The position numbers and the translations under genes are program-made. Below are positions 15,224-24,628 of a stretch of DNA of 64,000 bases, piece after piece. Origin of the DNA: SVEL01 sp045126215 (GTDB lineage Bacteria > Bacillota > Clostridia > Lachnospirales > Lachnospiraceae); NCBI GenBank assembly GCA_045126215.1, contig JBGVOD010000051.1, positions 41,061 to 105,060 on the forward strand, written 5' to 3'. The notes under the pieces were generated by a model, which saw nothing but the letters and a program-made list of their open reading frames with translations, searched no databases and was not told the DNA's origin. Position 1 is the stretch's first letter; each line of letters starts with the position of its first letter.

Positions 15224-15241
15224 GAAGAAAGGCATTTAAAA

Positions 15242-16357
15242 ATGATTGAAAATAAAAAGAACCAGAAGAAAATTATTTTAACAGGTGACAGACCAACAGG
15301 AAGATTACATGTTGGACATTATGTTGGATCTCTTAGAAGAAGAGTGGAACTTCAGAATACAGGAGATTTTGATAAGATTTTTATTATGATTGCAGATGCA
15401 CAGGCACTTACAGATAATTTTGATAATCCTGAAAAGGTTAGACAAAATATTATCGAGGTGGCTCTTGATTATTTAGCATGTGGACTTGATCCTAAGAAAT
15501 CAACATTATTTATTCAGTCCCAGATACCTGAACTTACAGAACTTTCATTTTACTATATGAATCTTGTAACAGTTTCAAGACTTCAGAGAAATCCTACGGT
15601 TAAGAGTGAAATTCAGATGAGAAATTTTGAAGCCAGTATTCCTGTTGGATTCTTTACATATCCAATTAGTCAGGCTTCTGATATTACAGCATTTAAGGCT
15701 ACAACAGTTCCAGTAGGTGAAGATCAGTTGCCAATGCTTGAGCAGACAAAGGAAATTGTAAGAAAGTTTAATGCAACATATGAAACAGATGTATTGGTTG
15801 AGCCGGAAATTCTTTTGCCGGATAATAAAGCTTGCCTTAGATTACCAGGTACAGATGGAAAGGCAAAAATGAGCAAATCACTTGGAAATTGTATTTATCT
15901 GGCTGATACTGAAGAAGATGTAAAGAAGAAAATTATGAGTATGTTTACAGATCCAAATCATCTTCGTGTGGAAGATCCTGGTAAAGTAGAAGGAAATCCT
16001 GTATTCATTTACCTGGATGCATTTTCAAAACAGGAACATTTCGCAGAATATCTTCCTGATTATGCAAATCTTGATGAGCTTAAGGCACATTACCAGAGAG
16101 GCGGACTTGGAGATGTTAAGGTTAAGAAGTTCTTAAATAATGTTATGCAGGAGACTCTTGCACCTATTAGAGCAAGAAGAAAAGAATTTGAAAAAGATAT
16201 TCCTGAAATATACAATATTTTAAGAAAAGGTAGCGAAGAGGCGAGAGAAGTTGCTGCATCAACACTTTCTGATGTAAAGAGCGCTATGAAGATAAATTAT
16301 TTCGAAGACGAACAACTTATTAAAACTCAAAGTGAAAAATATAGCTACGAATCATAA
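15242..16357 (+). CDS. trpS: tryptophanyl-tRNA synthetase
   Basis: Class I synthetase charging tRNA-Trp. The HIGH-type motif is HVGHY in RPTGRLHVGHYVGSL (near 17-31), and KMSKS lies near 209-213 in AKMSKSLGN. GEDQLPMLEQTKEI is a typical TrpRS block. The ATG at 15242 is preceded by GAAGAAAGG. The frame is open upstream to 15176, but that stretch is the repeat-bearing leader and is not coding. Length is 371 residues, slightly above the usual 330-350. No T-box leader is visible. Confidence 0.94.
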   Translation: MIENKKNQKKIILTGDRPTGRLHVGHYVGSLRRRVELQNTGDFDKIFIMIADAQALTDNFDNPEKVRQNIIEVALDYLACGLDPKKSTLFIQSQIPELTELSFYYMNLVTVSRLQRNPTVKSEIQMRNFEASIPVGFFTYPISQASDITAFKATTVPVGEDQLPMLEQTKEIVRKFNATYETDVLVEPEILLPDNKACLRLPGTDGKAKMSKSLGNCIYLADTEEDVKKKIMSMFTDPNHLRVEDPGKVEGNPVFIYLDAFSKQEHFAEYLPDYANLDELKAHYQRGGLGDVKVKKFLNNVMQETLAPIRARRKEFEKDIPEIYNILRKGSEEAREVAASTLSDVKSAMKINYFEDEQLIKTQSEKYSYES

Positions 16358-16405
16358 TTGATAGAATAGTATTATATTAATATAGTATTTTACAAGAATA
16401 TAAAG

Positions 16406-16480
16406 ACTCCTTTCAATATAATTAAAATATATTAATCGTGGAAAATATTTTAATTATATTATTCTGAAAGGAGTTTTTTT
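16406..16480 (+). terminator. trpS terminator that also pairs the next gene's ribosome-binding site
   Basis: ACTCCTTTCA (16406-16415) pairs perfectly with TGAAAGGAGT (16465-16474), and ATATAATTAAAATAT (16416-16430) with ATATTTTAATTATAT (16445-16459), giving a 25-bp stem with a 5-base bulge. TTTTTTT follows (16474-16480). The AAAGGAG in the right arm is the ribosome-binding site for the ATG at 16481, so read-through RNA would have a closed site. Confidence 0.85.
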
Positions 16481-18238
16481 ATGAATATTGCAGGAATATA
16501 TCACAGAACAGATGAAAATTATTGTTATCCATTGGATGAAAACAAACTCTTGATTTCTATCAAGACAGGTATAGAGGTTGATAGAGTAGTATTATATCAT
16601 GGGGACCCTTTTTCACATGGAATTGCAGGAAGTAATCAGAACTGGACAGGAGAAGCTGTCTTAATGGAAGATTGCACAAGATTGAAATATCATAAATTAT
16701 GGAAGTGCATTTTAGAGCCACGATTTAAGAGAGAAAAGTATTATTTTGAGATTCATAGTGGGGATGAAGTGATTTGCATGATGGAAGATGATTTTTATGA
16801 TTTGGAGCATATGAATTCCACAGGAGCATCAGGTCAATATTTTACTTTTCCATGGTTGAATGATTCTGATGTTGTAAGAGTTCCGGAATGGGTAAAAGAC
16901 AGAGTATGGTATCAGATATTTCCAGAAAGGTTTTGTAATGGAAATCCATCAAGGAATAATAAATATGTTAAAAGATGGAAAAGTGAACCAGTGAACCATT
17001 TTGACTGGTATGGTGGAGATTTAGAAGGTATTATTTCTAAACTGCCATATCTTAATGAACTTGGTATTACGGGATTATACCTGAATCCTATTTTTTTAGC
17101 TGAATCAAATCACAAGTATGATACAACTGATTATGAAATAGTTGATCCCGGCTTTGGCGACGATGAAGTATTAAGAGAACTGGTTGATAAGGCTCATCAC
17201 TTGGGGATTGCTGTTATGCTTGATGGGGTTTTTAACCATTGTGGCAGGAAAAACAAGATATGGCTTGATGTATTGGAAAAAGGAAAAGAGTCTGAATACT
17301 ATGATTGGTTCTATATAAATAAATGGCCGATTGACAGAAATAAAAGAGATACAAAGGATGGAGAATTTTTCTCATTTGCTTTTGCAGCATCGATGCCAAA
17401 ATTAAATACAAATAATCCAAAAGTTGTAGATTATATAACAAATGTTTGTAAGAACTGGATTAAAAAATATGGTATAGATGGTATTAGATTTGACGTTGGA
17501 AATGAAGTATCCCATACATTCCTTAAACATTTGAATCACGAGCTTAAAAAGATTAAACCTGAGATATATCTTATGGGTGAAATATGGCATGATTCAGAAA
17601 GCTTTCTTAAGGGAGATGAATATGATGCTGTTATGAATTATCCATTAGTTAATTCTGTATCTGAATTTTGGTATAACGAAAAGTTTAACAGAGTAGATTT
17701 TGAATATGCATATAACAGATGCTATAACTTGTACAGAAAACAGCAGATGGAAGTTGCATTCAACCTATTTGATTCACATGATACAGACAGGATAATGCAC
17801 AGGGTAAAAGGAGACTTTGATAAACTGTACCAGCAGATGGTTTTATTATTTACTGTAGCAGGTAGTCCTTGTATATATTATGGTACAGAGATTGGACTTG
17901 AAGGTGGATTTGATCCTGACTGTAGAAGATGTATGCCTTGGGAAGACATTGATGCAGGAAAGTATAATGATCGAATCAATATGATGAAACATTTGATATA
18001 TCTAAGAAAAAATATCGAAGCATTTAGAGAATTTGAAATTGAATTTGTGAAAGATATTGAAAATGATAAGGTTTTGCATTATAAAAAGTCAGATAAATAT
18101 GGACATATTTATCATATTATATTAAACTGTTCGAGTGATGATGTTGAAATTGATATATGCAGTAATATACTACTTGCAAATAGATATACAGACAAAAAAT
18201 TACTAAAGAACGGAGCAGTTATTTATGAAGAGAATTAA
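16481..18238 (+). CDS. GH13 alpha-glucan hydrolase (neopullulanase/cyclomaltodextrinase type)
   Basis: A 585-residue glycoside hydrolase acting on alpha-1,4-glucans or maltodextrins. Residues 1-125 form the N-terminal beta domain of the GH13_20 group. The barrel begins with RVWYQIFPERF (141-151). Conserved regions are I DGVFNH (248-253), II GIRFDVG with nucleophile D338, III GEIWHD with acid/base E367, and IV DSHDTDR with D434. There is no signal peptide, so it acts in the cytoplasm, on imported or storage glucans. Its end overlaps the CapA gene by 14 bases. Confidence 0.93.
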   Translation: MNIAGIYHRTDENYCYPLDENKLLISIKTGIEVDRVVLYHGDPFSHGIAGSNQNWTGEAVLMEDCTRLKYHKLWKCILEPRFKREKYYFEIHSGDEVICMMEDDFYDLEHMNSTGASGQYFTFPWLNDSDVVRVPEWVKDRVWYQIFPERFCNGNPSRNNKYVKRWKSEPVNHFDWYGGDLEGIISKLPYLNELGITGLYLNPIFLAESNHKYDTTDYEIVDPGFGDDEVLRELVDKAHHLGIAVMLDGVFNHCGRKNKIWLDVLEKGKESEYYDWFYINKWPIDRNKRDTKDGEFFSFAFAASMPKLNTNNPKVVDYITNVCKNWIKKYGIDGIRFDVGNEVSHTFLKHLNHELKKIKPEIYLMGEIWHDSESFLKGDEYDAVMNYPLVNSVSEFWYNEKFNRVDFEYAYNRCYNLYRKQQMEVAFNLFDSHDTDRIMHRVKGDFDKLYQQMVLLFTVAGSPCIYYGTEIGLEGGFDPDCRRCMPWEDIDAGKYNDRINMMKHLIYLRKNIEAFREFEIEFVKDIENDKVLHYKKSDKYGHIYHIILNCSSDDVEIDICSNILLANRYTDKKLLKNGAVIYEEN

Positions 18239-19403
18239 AGCTACTATTGCGAATTGTTCTTTTCTTATTATGATTATTATGACTGCCATCTTTACTGTTG
18301 GTTGTAAAGATGATGCAGTCATTTTAAATGATAAGGAAACAACAGTCACAGAATTGAAGGATAATATACCAGACAATGAGAATACGACTTCAAAAGATGA
18401 TGTTACAACAGAAAGTCAGCAAGAAACAGAAACTACACAGAGGTATATTCCAATATCCCTTGCAGTAGTTGGAGATGTAGATATGTCTGACAGGATAGAT
18501 ACAGCATATAAAGAATCTGGATTGCAGGGTGTATTATCAGACAACATCATAAATGTATTCCAGAATTCTGATATTACAGCAATCAATCATGAGTATGTCG
18601 CTTCTGATCATGATGATTCCCATAAGGTTGATTATGAACTTTGGTATTATAAACATCCAACATATAGAGAACAATATCTAAAGGAAATGGGTGTTGATGT
18701 GGTAACACTTGCCAATAACCATACAATGGATTATGGAGAAGAAGGCTTAATTGACACAATGGAAGCTCTTAGAAATGTTGGAATATCGTATGTTGGTGTT
18801 GGAAAAGATTTGAATGAAGCAAAGTCAGCATATATACGTGAGATAAATGGAAAGAAGATTGCTATTGTTGCTGCAAACAGAGTTGTTCCAAGAGTTGACT
18901 GGTATGCAGGGGAGAATAAAGCAGGTCATATGACAACATATGAAGGAACTGACAGATATGGAATTATCAAGGACGAAATCTCTCGATTAAAGAATGATGA
19001 AAAGTGTGATCTTGTGGTAATGCTTGTACATTTTGGAGAAAATCAGGATCCTGAAATAAAGGATTATGAATATAACTGTGCTCATGGTTATGTTGATGCA
19101 GGAGCAGATGTTGTAATTGGAACACATACACATACTTTACAAGGGGCTGAAATATATAATGGTAAATATATATTCTATGGTGTTGGTAATTTTATGTTTG
19201 AAGGATATGCTGTTGATACAGTAGTTGTGCAACTTTATTTGTGTGAAGACAATACTGTAATCGCGAAGCTGATGCCATGTAAGAGTCAGGGTTTTAAAAC
19301 CTGGGATGTTGAAGGATATGAAGCAAGGCAAATATTTGATACAATTACTGAAATGTCAGTCAATGTTTCTATATCTGATGAAGGTATCGTAATGAAAAAA
19401 TAA
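18225..19403 (+). CDS. CapA-family lipoprotein (metallophosphoesterase fold)
   Basis: A 392-residue protein. Residues 1-27 are a lipoprotein signal ending in FTVGC, with a Thr/Glu-rich spacer to about residue 75. The CapA/PGA_cap domain follows: LAVVGDVDMSD, ITAINHEYVA, VVTLANNHTMDYGEEGL, VVMLVHFGEN and VVIGTHTHTLQGAEIYNGK hold the Asp/Asn/His metal-ligand set of calcineurin-like phosphoesterases. CapA proteins help make or anchor poly-gamma-glutamate or other surface polymers, and many orphan members have unknown substrates. No capB or capC is here. The start overlaps the GH13 gene; the next gene has its own promoter. Confidence 0.88.
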   Translation: MKRIKATIANCSFLIMIIMTAIFTVGCKDDAVILNDKETTVTELKDNIPDNENTTSKDDVTTESQQETETTQRYIPISLAVVGDVDMSDRIDTAYKESGLQGVLSDNIINVFQNSDITAINHEYVASDHDDSHKVDYELWYYKHPTYREQYLKEMGVDVVTLANNHTMDYGEEGLIDTMEALRNVGISYVGVGKDLNEAKSAYIREINGKKIAIVAANRVVPRVDWYAGENKAGHMTTYEGTDRYGIIKDEISRLKNDEKCDLVVMLVHFGENQDPEIKDYEYNCAHGYVDAGADVVIGTHTHTLQGAEIYNGKYIFYGVGNFMFEGYAVDTVVVQLYLCEDNTVIAKLMPCKSQGFKTWDVEGYEARQIFDTITEMSVNVSISDEGIVMKK

Positions 19404-19461
19404 TTTTAAAAATTTGTGTAGGAAAAGAATAGAAATACAGTGATTATGTGGAGTTGTAAGC

Positions 19462-19490
19462 TTGCGCTAATCATCTGATTATGATACAAT
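19462..19490 (+). promoter_or_regulatory. promoter of the polysaccharide deacetylase operon
   Basis: TTGCGC (19462-19467), 17-bp spacer, TACAAT (19485-19490), 37 bp before the ATG. Confidence 0.55.
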
Positions 19491-19526
19491 AATATGACGT
19501 GTATTATACTTTGAAAGGGTGCGAAG

Positions 19527-20534
19527 ATGGATAATTCGAACAAAAGCCTTAGCAATAACGATAGACGTGCAAGAATAAACAAAATGAAAAAAGCTATAGT
19601 AATTATTGCGATATCATTGATTATTATTCCTATAGTACTATGTATAATATTGACAGCAAAAGTATGTTCTCTGGAAAACAAACTGGATGAATTGATTGCC
19701 AAAAAGGATGCTTTTGATGAATTTTATGAGATAGACGAGAATGGTAAAATTCATCTTAAGGAAGTATCTGAAAATGCAGTTAATAAAGAAACAACAGAAA
19801 ATAAGGAACCTGATAGTACATCAAATAATCAGGAAGATGCCGGAAACACAGAAGAAGACACCACTCTTAGTGAAGAAGAAATGAAAGAGCTACAGAGCAA
19901 GAGAGGATATGGTAAAGTAGTATGTCTTACTTTTGATGACGGACCAAGCGCTAATACACAGAAGATATTAGATATATTAAATCAATATAATGTTAAAGCG
20001 ACGTTTTTTGTGGTTGCAAAGACTGATGAGGAATCTTTATCAAGATACAGGGCTATAGTTGATAGTGGTAATACAATAGCACTTCATTCGTATACGCACG
20101 ATTATTCAAAGATATATGATAACATAGAGGCATATATTGAAGATGTTACAAAGATACATGACTTAGTATACGAAGTAACAGGAGTAGATTCAAAAATATA
20201 CAGATTTCCGGGAGGAAGTGCAAATTCTAGCGCAAAGATGGATGTTCACGAATGCATAGATTATTTAAATAGTCAGGGATATACATACTATGACTGGAAT
20301 ATTTCAAGTGGTGATGCATCTCCTGCATTGCAGACGAAAGAACAGATATTGGAAAATATTAAAAAAAATCTGTATGATGTTAACACAGGCATTATTTTGA
20401 TGCATGATGCAGAATATAAGCCGACTACAGTAGAGGCATTACCGGAGCTTATTGAGTTGCTTCAAAGTGAAGGTTTTGAGATAAAAGCAATTGATGACAG
20501 CGTGAAAACTGTTCAGCAGATTAAGAGTGAATAA
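19527..20534 (+). CDS. membrane-anchored polysaccharide deacetylase (NodB domain)
   Basis: A 335-residue protein with one N-terminal membrane helix (about residues 21-44), an acidic extracellular stalk to about residue 128 and a CE4/NodB domain. Motif 1 is LTFDDGPS (catalytic base and metal Asp near 137-138), motif 2 HSYTHDY supplies the two metal His, motif 3 is RFPGGS, motif 4 DWNISSGDA, and motif 5 ILMHD supplies the catalytic His. It probably removes N-acetyl groups from peptidoglycan or a surface glycan. GAAAGGG precedes the ATG. It lies 14 bp before the bactofilin gene, suggesting a shared envelope role. Confidence 0.92.
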   Translation: MDNSNKSLSNNDRRARINKMKKAIVIIAISLIIIPIVLCIILTAKVCSLENKLDELIAKKDAFDEFYEIDENGKIHLKEVSENAVNKETTENKEPDSTSNNQEDAGNTEEDTTLSEEEMKELQSKRGYGKVVCLTFDDGPSANTQKILDILNQYNVKATFFVVAKTDEESLSRYRAIVDSGNTIALHSYTHDYSKIYDNIEAYIEDVTKIHDLVYEVTGVDSKIYRFPGGSANSSAKMDVHECIDYLNSQGYTYYDWNISSGDASPALQTKEQILENIKKNLYDVNTGIILMHDAEYKPTTVEALPELIELLQSEGFEIKAIDDSVKTVQQIKSE

Positions 20535-20548
20535 AATGGAGGAATAGG

Positions 20549-21574
20549 ATGAGTTTTTTAAAGGATTTTAAGGATGATTTGGCTCAGGCAGTTAATGAGC
20601 TTGTATCTGATGATGATGTCACTACAGAAGAATCAGATGAAATGGTAAATACATTGGATGAAAGTGACTTCGATGTTGATACAATAGGTGATACTATTGG
20701 TGATGCAAAATCAACAGATGAAGATACAAAAGAAATAAGAGAAAATGTTAAGAATAAAGAATATAAGAATTCTTCAAAAAAGAAAAATAAGGATAAGAAA
20801 TATACAAAGGAAGAAGATAATATTGAAGAACTAGTGGAAAGAGAAGTACCAGAGGATGAAGAGATTCCTGTTGCATTAGATACGGATGAATTTGAGATTC
20901 CTGAAATAGCAGCGACAGAAATAGATGAATTAGCAACTATAGAAGAATCATTAGAAATAGATGAATCAGCAGCTATAGAAGAAGTAAATGACTTGGAAAA
21001 GTTAACAGAATTAGAGGAAGAAAAAATGAGCGATTTAGAAATGGTAACAGAATTAGATGAAGAGGTTAATACTCTTGTAGAAGAGACAGTAAGTGATGAT
21101 GCGGATGTAGCAAGTGATGAGATTACAGAAATTACAAAAGGAACATCAATCACAGGTAGCCTTGAATCAAATGGGTCTATCAACATATATGGTAAGGTAT
21201 GTGGTGATATTTCTTGTAAAGGTAAGCTTGTTGTTACAGGTAAGATCAAAGGAACATCACAGGCCAAAGAGGTATTTGCAAATAATGCAAAAATTGAAGG
21301 TGATGTAAAGAGTGAAGGTGCTGTTAAGATTGGTAATGGTTCAGTTATCATTGGTAACATTTTTGCAACAAGTGCAGTAATTGGCGGTGCAATTAAAGGT
21401 GATATAGATGTTCAGGGACCTGTTATTGTAGATGGTACTGCTGTTATTCAGGGCAATATCAAGTCAAGATCAGTTCAGATAAATAATGGAGCTGTAATCG
21501 AAGGTTTCTGCTCACAGTGCTATGCTGAAATTGATTACAAGTCATTATTTGATGATACATTCTCAGATAAATAA
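20549..21574 (+). CDS. bactofilin with long acidic N-terminal region
   Basis: A 341-residue cytoskeletal protein. Residues 1-185 are strongly acidic low-complexity sequence with one Lys-rich stretch (about 72-90). Residues 190-325 form the right-handed beta-helix bactofilin domain, with the repeating pattern SLESNGSINIYGKVCGDIS, GKLVVTGKIKGT, GDVKSEGAVKIG and GDIDVQGPVIVDG. Bactofilins polymerise without nucleotide and scaffold cell-wall enzymes. An acidic N-terminal extension of this size is longer than usual. The neighbouring deacetylase may be a client. Confidence 0.9.
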   Translation: MSFLKDFKDDLAQAVNELVSDDDVTTEESDEMVNTLDESDFDVDTIGDTIGDAKSTDEDTKEIRENVKNKEYKNSSKKKNKDKKYTKEEDNIEELVEREVPEDEEIPVALDTDEFEIPEIAATEIDELATIEESLEIDESAAIEEVNDLEKLTELEEEKMSDLEMVTELDEEVNTLVEETVSDDADVASDEITEITKGTSITGSLESNGSINIYGKVCGDISCKGKLVVTGKIKGTSQAKEVFANNAKIEGDVKSEGAVKIGNGSVIIGNIFATSAVIGGAIKGDIDVQGPVIVDGTAVIQGNIKSRSVQINNGAVIEGFCSQCYAEIDYKSLFDDTFSDK

Positions 21575-21615
21575 TCTTAAAAGTTGATTAGAATACATGA
21601 AAGGATTAAGAAACA

Positions 21616-22323
21616 ATGGGAGAATATAAGAGAGTACTTTTAAAACTCAGTGGTGAAGCACTTGCCGGTGACAAGCATTTTGGTTTCGATGAGGAAACTG
21701 TCGTAGGAGTGGCAAAACAGGTAAAGGTATTAGTTGACAAAGGAATTGAAGTTGGTATTGTTATTGGTGGCGGAAATTTCTGGAGAGGTAGAAGCAGTGA
21801 AAAGATTGACAGAACAAAGGCTGATTCTATAGGAATGTTAGCTACAGTTATGAATTGTATATATGTGTCTGAAATATTCAGAACAGAAGGTATGAAGACA
21901 CAAGTTTTAACACCTTTTGAGTGTGGTTCATTTACAAAGCTTTTTTCAAAAGACAGAGCAAATAAATATTTTGAAAAGGGAATGGTAGTATTCTTTGCTG
22001 GTGGAATTGGTCATCCATATTTTTCAACAGATATGGGTACAGTTTTAAGAGCTATTGAAATTGAAGCTGATATTGTGTTATCAGCTAAATCAATTGATGG
22101 TGTATACGATAAAGATCCGGCAAAATATCCTGATGCAAAGAAGTTTGATGAGATTTCAATAAAAGACGTAATTGATAACAAGCTTGGCGTCATTGATTTA
22201 GCAGCATCTGTACTTGCAATGGAGAATAAAATGCCAATGTTAATTTTTGGTTTAAATGAAAAAGATAGTATTATTAATACAGTTTCCGGAAAATTTACCG
22301 GAACAAAGATTACTGTAGAATAA
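21616..22323 (+). CDS. pyrH: UMP kinase
   Basis: Phosphorylates UMP to UDP with ATP. It is a 235-residue member of the amino-acid-kinase fold. LLKLSGEALAG at the start, IGGGNFWRG in the phosphate loop, DSIGMLATVMN and LSAKSIDGVYDKDP are family signatures. AAAGGATTAAG precedes the ATG. It leads the standard Firmicutes order pyrH-frr-uppS-cdsA-dxr-rseP, here after the bactofilin gene. Confidence 0.96.
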   Translation: MGEYKRVLLKLSGEALAGDKHFGFDEETVVGVAKQVKVLVDKGIEVGIVIGGGNFWRGRSSEKIDRTKADSIGMLATVMNCIYVSEIFRTEGMKTQVLTPFECGSFTKLFSKDRANKYFEKGMVVFFAGGIGHPYFSTDMGTVLRAIEIEADIVLSAKSIDGVYDKDPAKYPDAKKFDEISIKDVIDNKLGVIDLAASVLAMENKMPMLIFGLNEKDSIINTVSGKFTGTKITVE

Positions 22324-22366
22324 TCATTATAAATAAAAAGAATATAAAAATTGAGAGGATAACAAA

Positions 22367-22921
22367 ATGGACGAGAGATTATTAGAATTTGAAGAAAAAA
22401 TGGAAAAATCATACGATGCATTACTTAATGAATTTGCAACAATCAGAGCAGGAAGAGCTAACCCACATATGTTAGATAAGTTAAGAGTTGATTATTATGG
22501 AACACCAACTCCATTCCAGCAGGTTGCAAATGTTTCTGTACCAGAAGCAAGAATGATTCAGATTCAGCCTTGGGAAGCAAGTCTTATTAAGGAAATTGAA
22601 AAGGCAATTGTTAATTCAGATTTAGGTCTTACACCAAATAACGACGGTAAAGTTGTTCGTATTGTTTTGCCAGAACTTACAGAAGAGAGAAGAAAAGAAC
22701 TTGTTAAAGATGTAAAGAAGAAGGGCGAAAACGCTAAGGTTGCAATCAGAAATGTAAGAAGAGATGCAAATGATTTATTCAAGAAACAGAACAAAGCAAA
22801 TGAAATATCAGAAGACGAAGAAAAGTCATTGGAAGCTGAAGTGCAGAAACTTACAGATAAGTTTGTAGATATGGTTGACAAGGCTATTGAAGGTAAGTCA
22901 AAAGAAATTCTTACAGTTTAA
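22367..22921 (+). CDS. frr: ribosome recycling factor
   Basis: Splits post-termination ribosomes together with EF-G. It has 184 residues, the family's constant length. IRAGRANPHMLDKL, YYGTPTPFQQVANV and PELTEERRKELVKDVKK are the conserved segments of the L-shaped tRNA-mimic fold. GAGAGGA precedes the ATG. After the gene, GGGCTGT (22950-22956) can pair with ACAGCCC (22976-22982), but without a U-tract. Confidence 0.97.
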   Translation: MDERLLEFEEKMEKSYDALLNEFATIRAGRANPHMLDKLRVDYYGTPTPFQQVANVSVPEARMIQIQPWEASLIKEIEKAIVNSDLGLTPNNDGKVVRIVLPELTEERRKELVKDVKKKGENAKVAIRNVRRDANDLFKKQNKANEISEDEEKSLEAEVQKLTDKFVDMVDKAIEGKSKEILTV

Positions 22922-23009
22922 TTATAGAATAAATAAGATGATGTATTTAGGGCTGTTTTAGGGCTATTTGCTCTGACAGCCCATTTGAAGTAGTACGCAT
23001 GGAGGAAAA

Positions 23010-23765
23010 ATGGCAAAAAAAGATGAAATAGATATAAGTGGTCTTAAAGTTCCAAATCACGTTGCAATAATCTTAGATGGAAATGGCAGATGGGCAAAGA
23101 AGAGAATGATGCCTAGAAATTATGGACATAAGCAAGGCGCAAAAACAGTTGAACAGATATGTGAAGATGCGTGGAATCTTGGAATTAAGTATTTGACAGT
23201 TTATGCTTTTTCAACTGAAAACTGGAACAGACCACAGTCAGAAGTTGATGCACTTATGAAGCTTCTTTCAAAATATCTTACAGACAGTATTGAAAGAACG
23301 TCTAAGAACAATATGAGAGTGCGTATTATTGGTGAAAAATCACGATTAGATGATGAATTAAGAAGCAAAATAGAAGAATTGGAGAATGTTTCATCAAAGA
23401 ATACAGGACTTAATTTTACTATTGCTCTTAATTATGGCAGCAGAGATGAGATTCTAAGAGCGATAAAGAATATTGCAAATGATGTAAAATCAGATACAAT
23501 TTCTGCTGATGATATTGATGTCTCGTTAGTTGACAGATACCTTGATACAAAGGGTGTACCTGATCCTGATCTTTTGATAAGAACAAGTGGAGAACAAAGA
23601 TTATCAAATTTTCTTTTATGGCAGCTTGCATATACAGAGTTTTATTTTACAGAATGTTTATGGCCTGATTTTGATAAAGAGGAATTAAAAAAAGCAATAT
23701 TTGCATACAACAAAAGAGATAGAAGATTCGGAAAAATAAAAGATGACACCGAGGAGGAACAGTAA
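23010..23765 (+). CDS. uppS: undecaprenyl diphosphate synthase
   Basis: cis-Prenyltransferase that makes the C55 lipid carrier for wall synthesis. It is 251 residues. LDGNGRWAKKR near residue 19 carries the catalytic Asp and the FPP-binding loop, YAFSTENWNRP the second motif, and DLLIRTSGEQRLSNFLLWQ with ECLWPDF the C-terminal substrate site. GGAGG precedes the ATG. The stop overlaps the cdsA start (TAATG). Confidence 0.96.
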   Translation: MAKKDEIDISGLKVPNHVAIILDGNGRWAKKRMMPRNYGHKQGAKTVEQICEDAWNLGIKYLTVYAFSTENWNRPQSEVDALMKLLSKYLTDSIERTSKNNMRVRIIGEKSRLDDELRSKIEELENVSSKNTGLNFTIALNYGSRDEILRAIKNIANDVKSDTISADDIDVSLVDRYLDTKGVPDPDLLIRTSGEQRLSNFLLWQLAYTEFYFTECLWPDFDKEELKKAIFAYNKRDRRFGKIKDDTEEEQ

Positions 23766-24592
23766 TGGCAATCAGTAATCTTATGAATAAATCTTTTTTA
23801 ACAAGGGCAATTAGTGGTATTGTACTTGTAATTATTATAGCAATAGCTGGTATTCTGGGTGGAGATGTATTGTTTGGCTTAGTTTCAGTTATATCACTTA
23901 TAGGTTTGTTTGAAGTATACAGAGTTGTTGAAATCGAAAAAACTCTTTTGGCATTATTTGGATATATTGCAACGATAGTATATTATGCATTGCTTAGATT
24001 CTATGGAACAGATTTTGTATTGCCTGTAATAATAGGCTTATTGATTTGCGTATTGTCCATATATGTTTTTACATTTCCAAAGTATAAGACTGAAAAAGTA
24101 ATGATGACAATATTTGGTTTTGTATATGTTGTAATACTTATGTCATTTCTTTATCTTATTAGAATGACAGATGATGGCATATATACATTCTGGCTTGTGT
24201 TTATTGGTTCATGGATATGTGATACATGCGCATATCTTACAGGAGTTACATGTGGTAAACATAAAATGTCACCAATACTTAGTCCAAAGAAATCTGTTGA
24301 AGGTGCAATTGGAGGTATTGTTGGTGCAATAGCTGTTGGAGCTATATATGGAGCAATAGTTGGAAATTATATCGGAAGTATTGCTAATCCGGTATTGATT
24401 TTTGCAGTAATGTCAGGTGTTGCCGGATTGGCTTCTATGGTTGGAGATCTTAGTGCATCTGCAATAAAAAGAAATTATGACATAAAAGATTATGGAAAGT
24501 TAATTCCAGGCCATGGTGGAATATTAGACAGATTTGATTCAGTTATTTTTATTGCACCACTTATTTATTATATTATTATTTTTATAAAATAA
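23765..24592 (+). CDS. cdsA: phosphatidate cytidylyltransferase
   Basis: Integral membrane enzyme making CDP-diacylglycerol for phospholipid synthesis. It has 275 residues and about eight hydrophobic segments. The signature near the C-terminus is present: SASAIKRNYDIKDYGKLIPG, GHGGILDRFDS. LSPKKSVEGAIGG is the other conserved block. It is coupled to uppS by overlap and is followed 36 bp later by dxr. Confidence 0.95.
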   Translation: MAISNLMNKSFLTRAISGIVLVIIIAIAGILGGDVLFGLVSVISLIGLFEVYRVVEIEKTLLALFGYIATIVYYALLRFYGTDFVLPVIIGLLICVLSIYVFTFPKYKTEKVMMTIFGFVYVVILMSFLYLIRMTDDGIYTFWLVFIGSWICDTCAYLTGVTCGKHKMSPILSPKKSVEGAIGGIVGAIAVGAIYGAIVGNYIGSIANPVLIFAVMSGVAGLASMVGDLSASAIKRNYDIKDYGKLIPGHGGILDRFDSVIFIAPLIYYIIIFIK

Positions 24593-24628
24593 TTGTCAGA
24601 TTAAAATGGAGACAGATAGGAGTATTTT

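Noticed and set aside
15110..15241. T-box upstream of trpS
   Set aside because: No anti-terminator GGUGG-type box, specifier loop or terminator is seen; the region holds only the twin short repeats.
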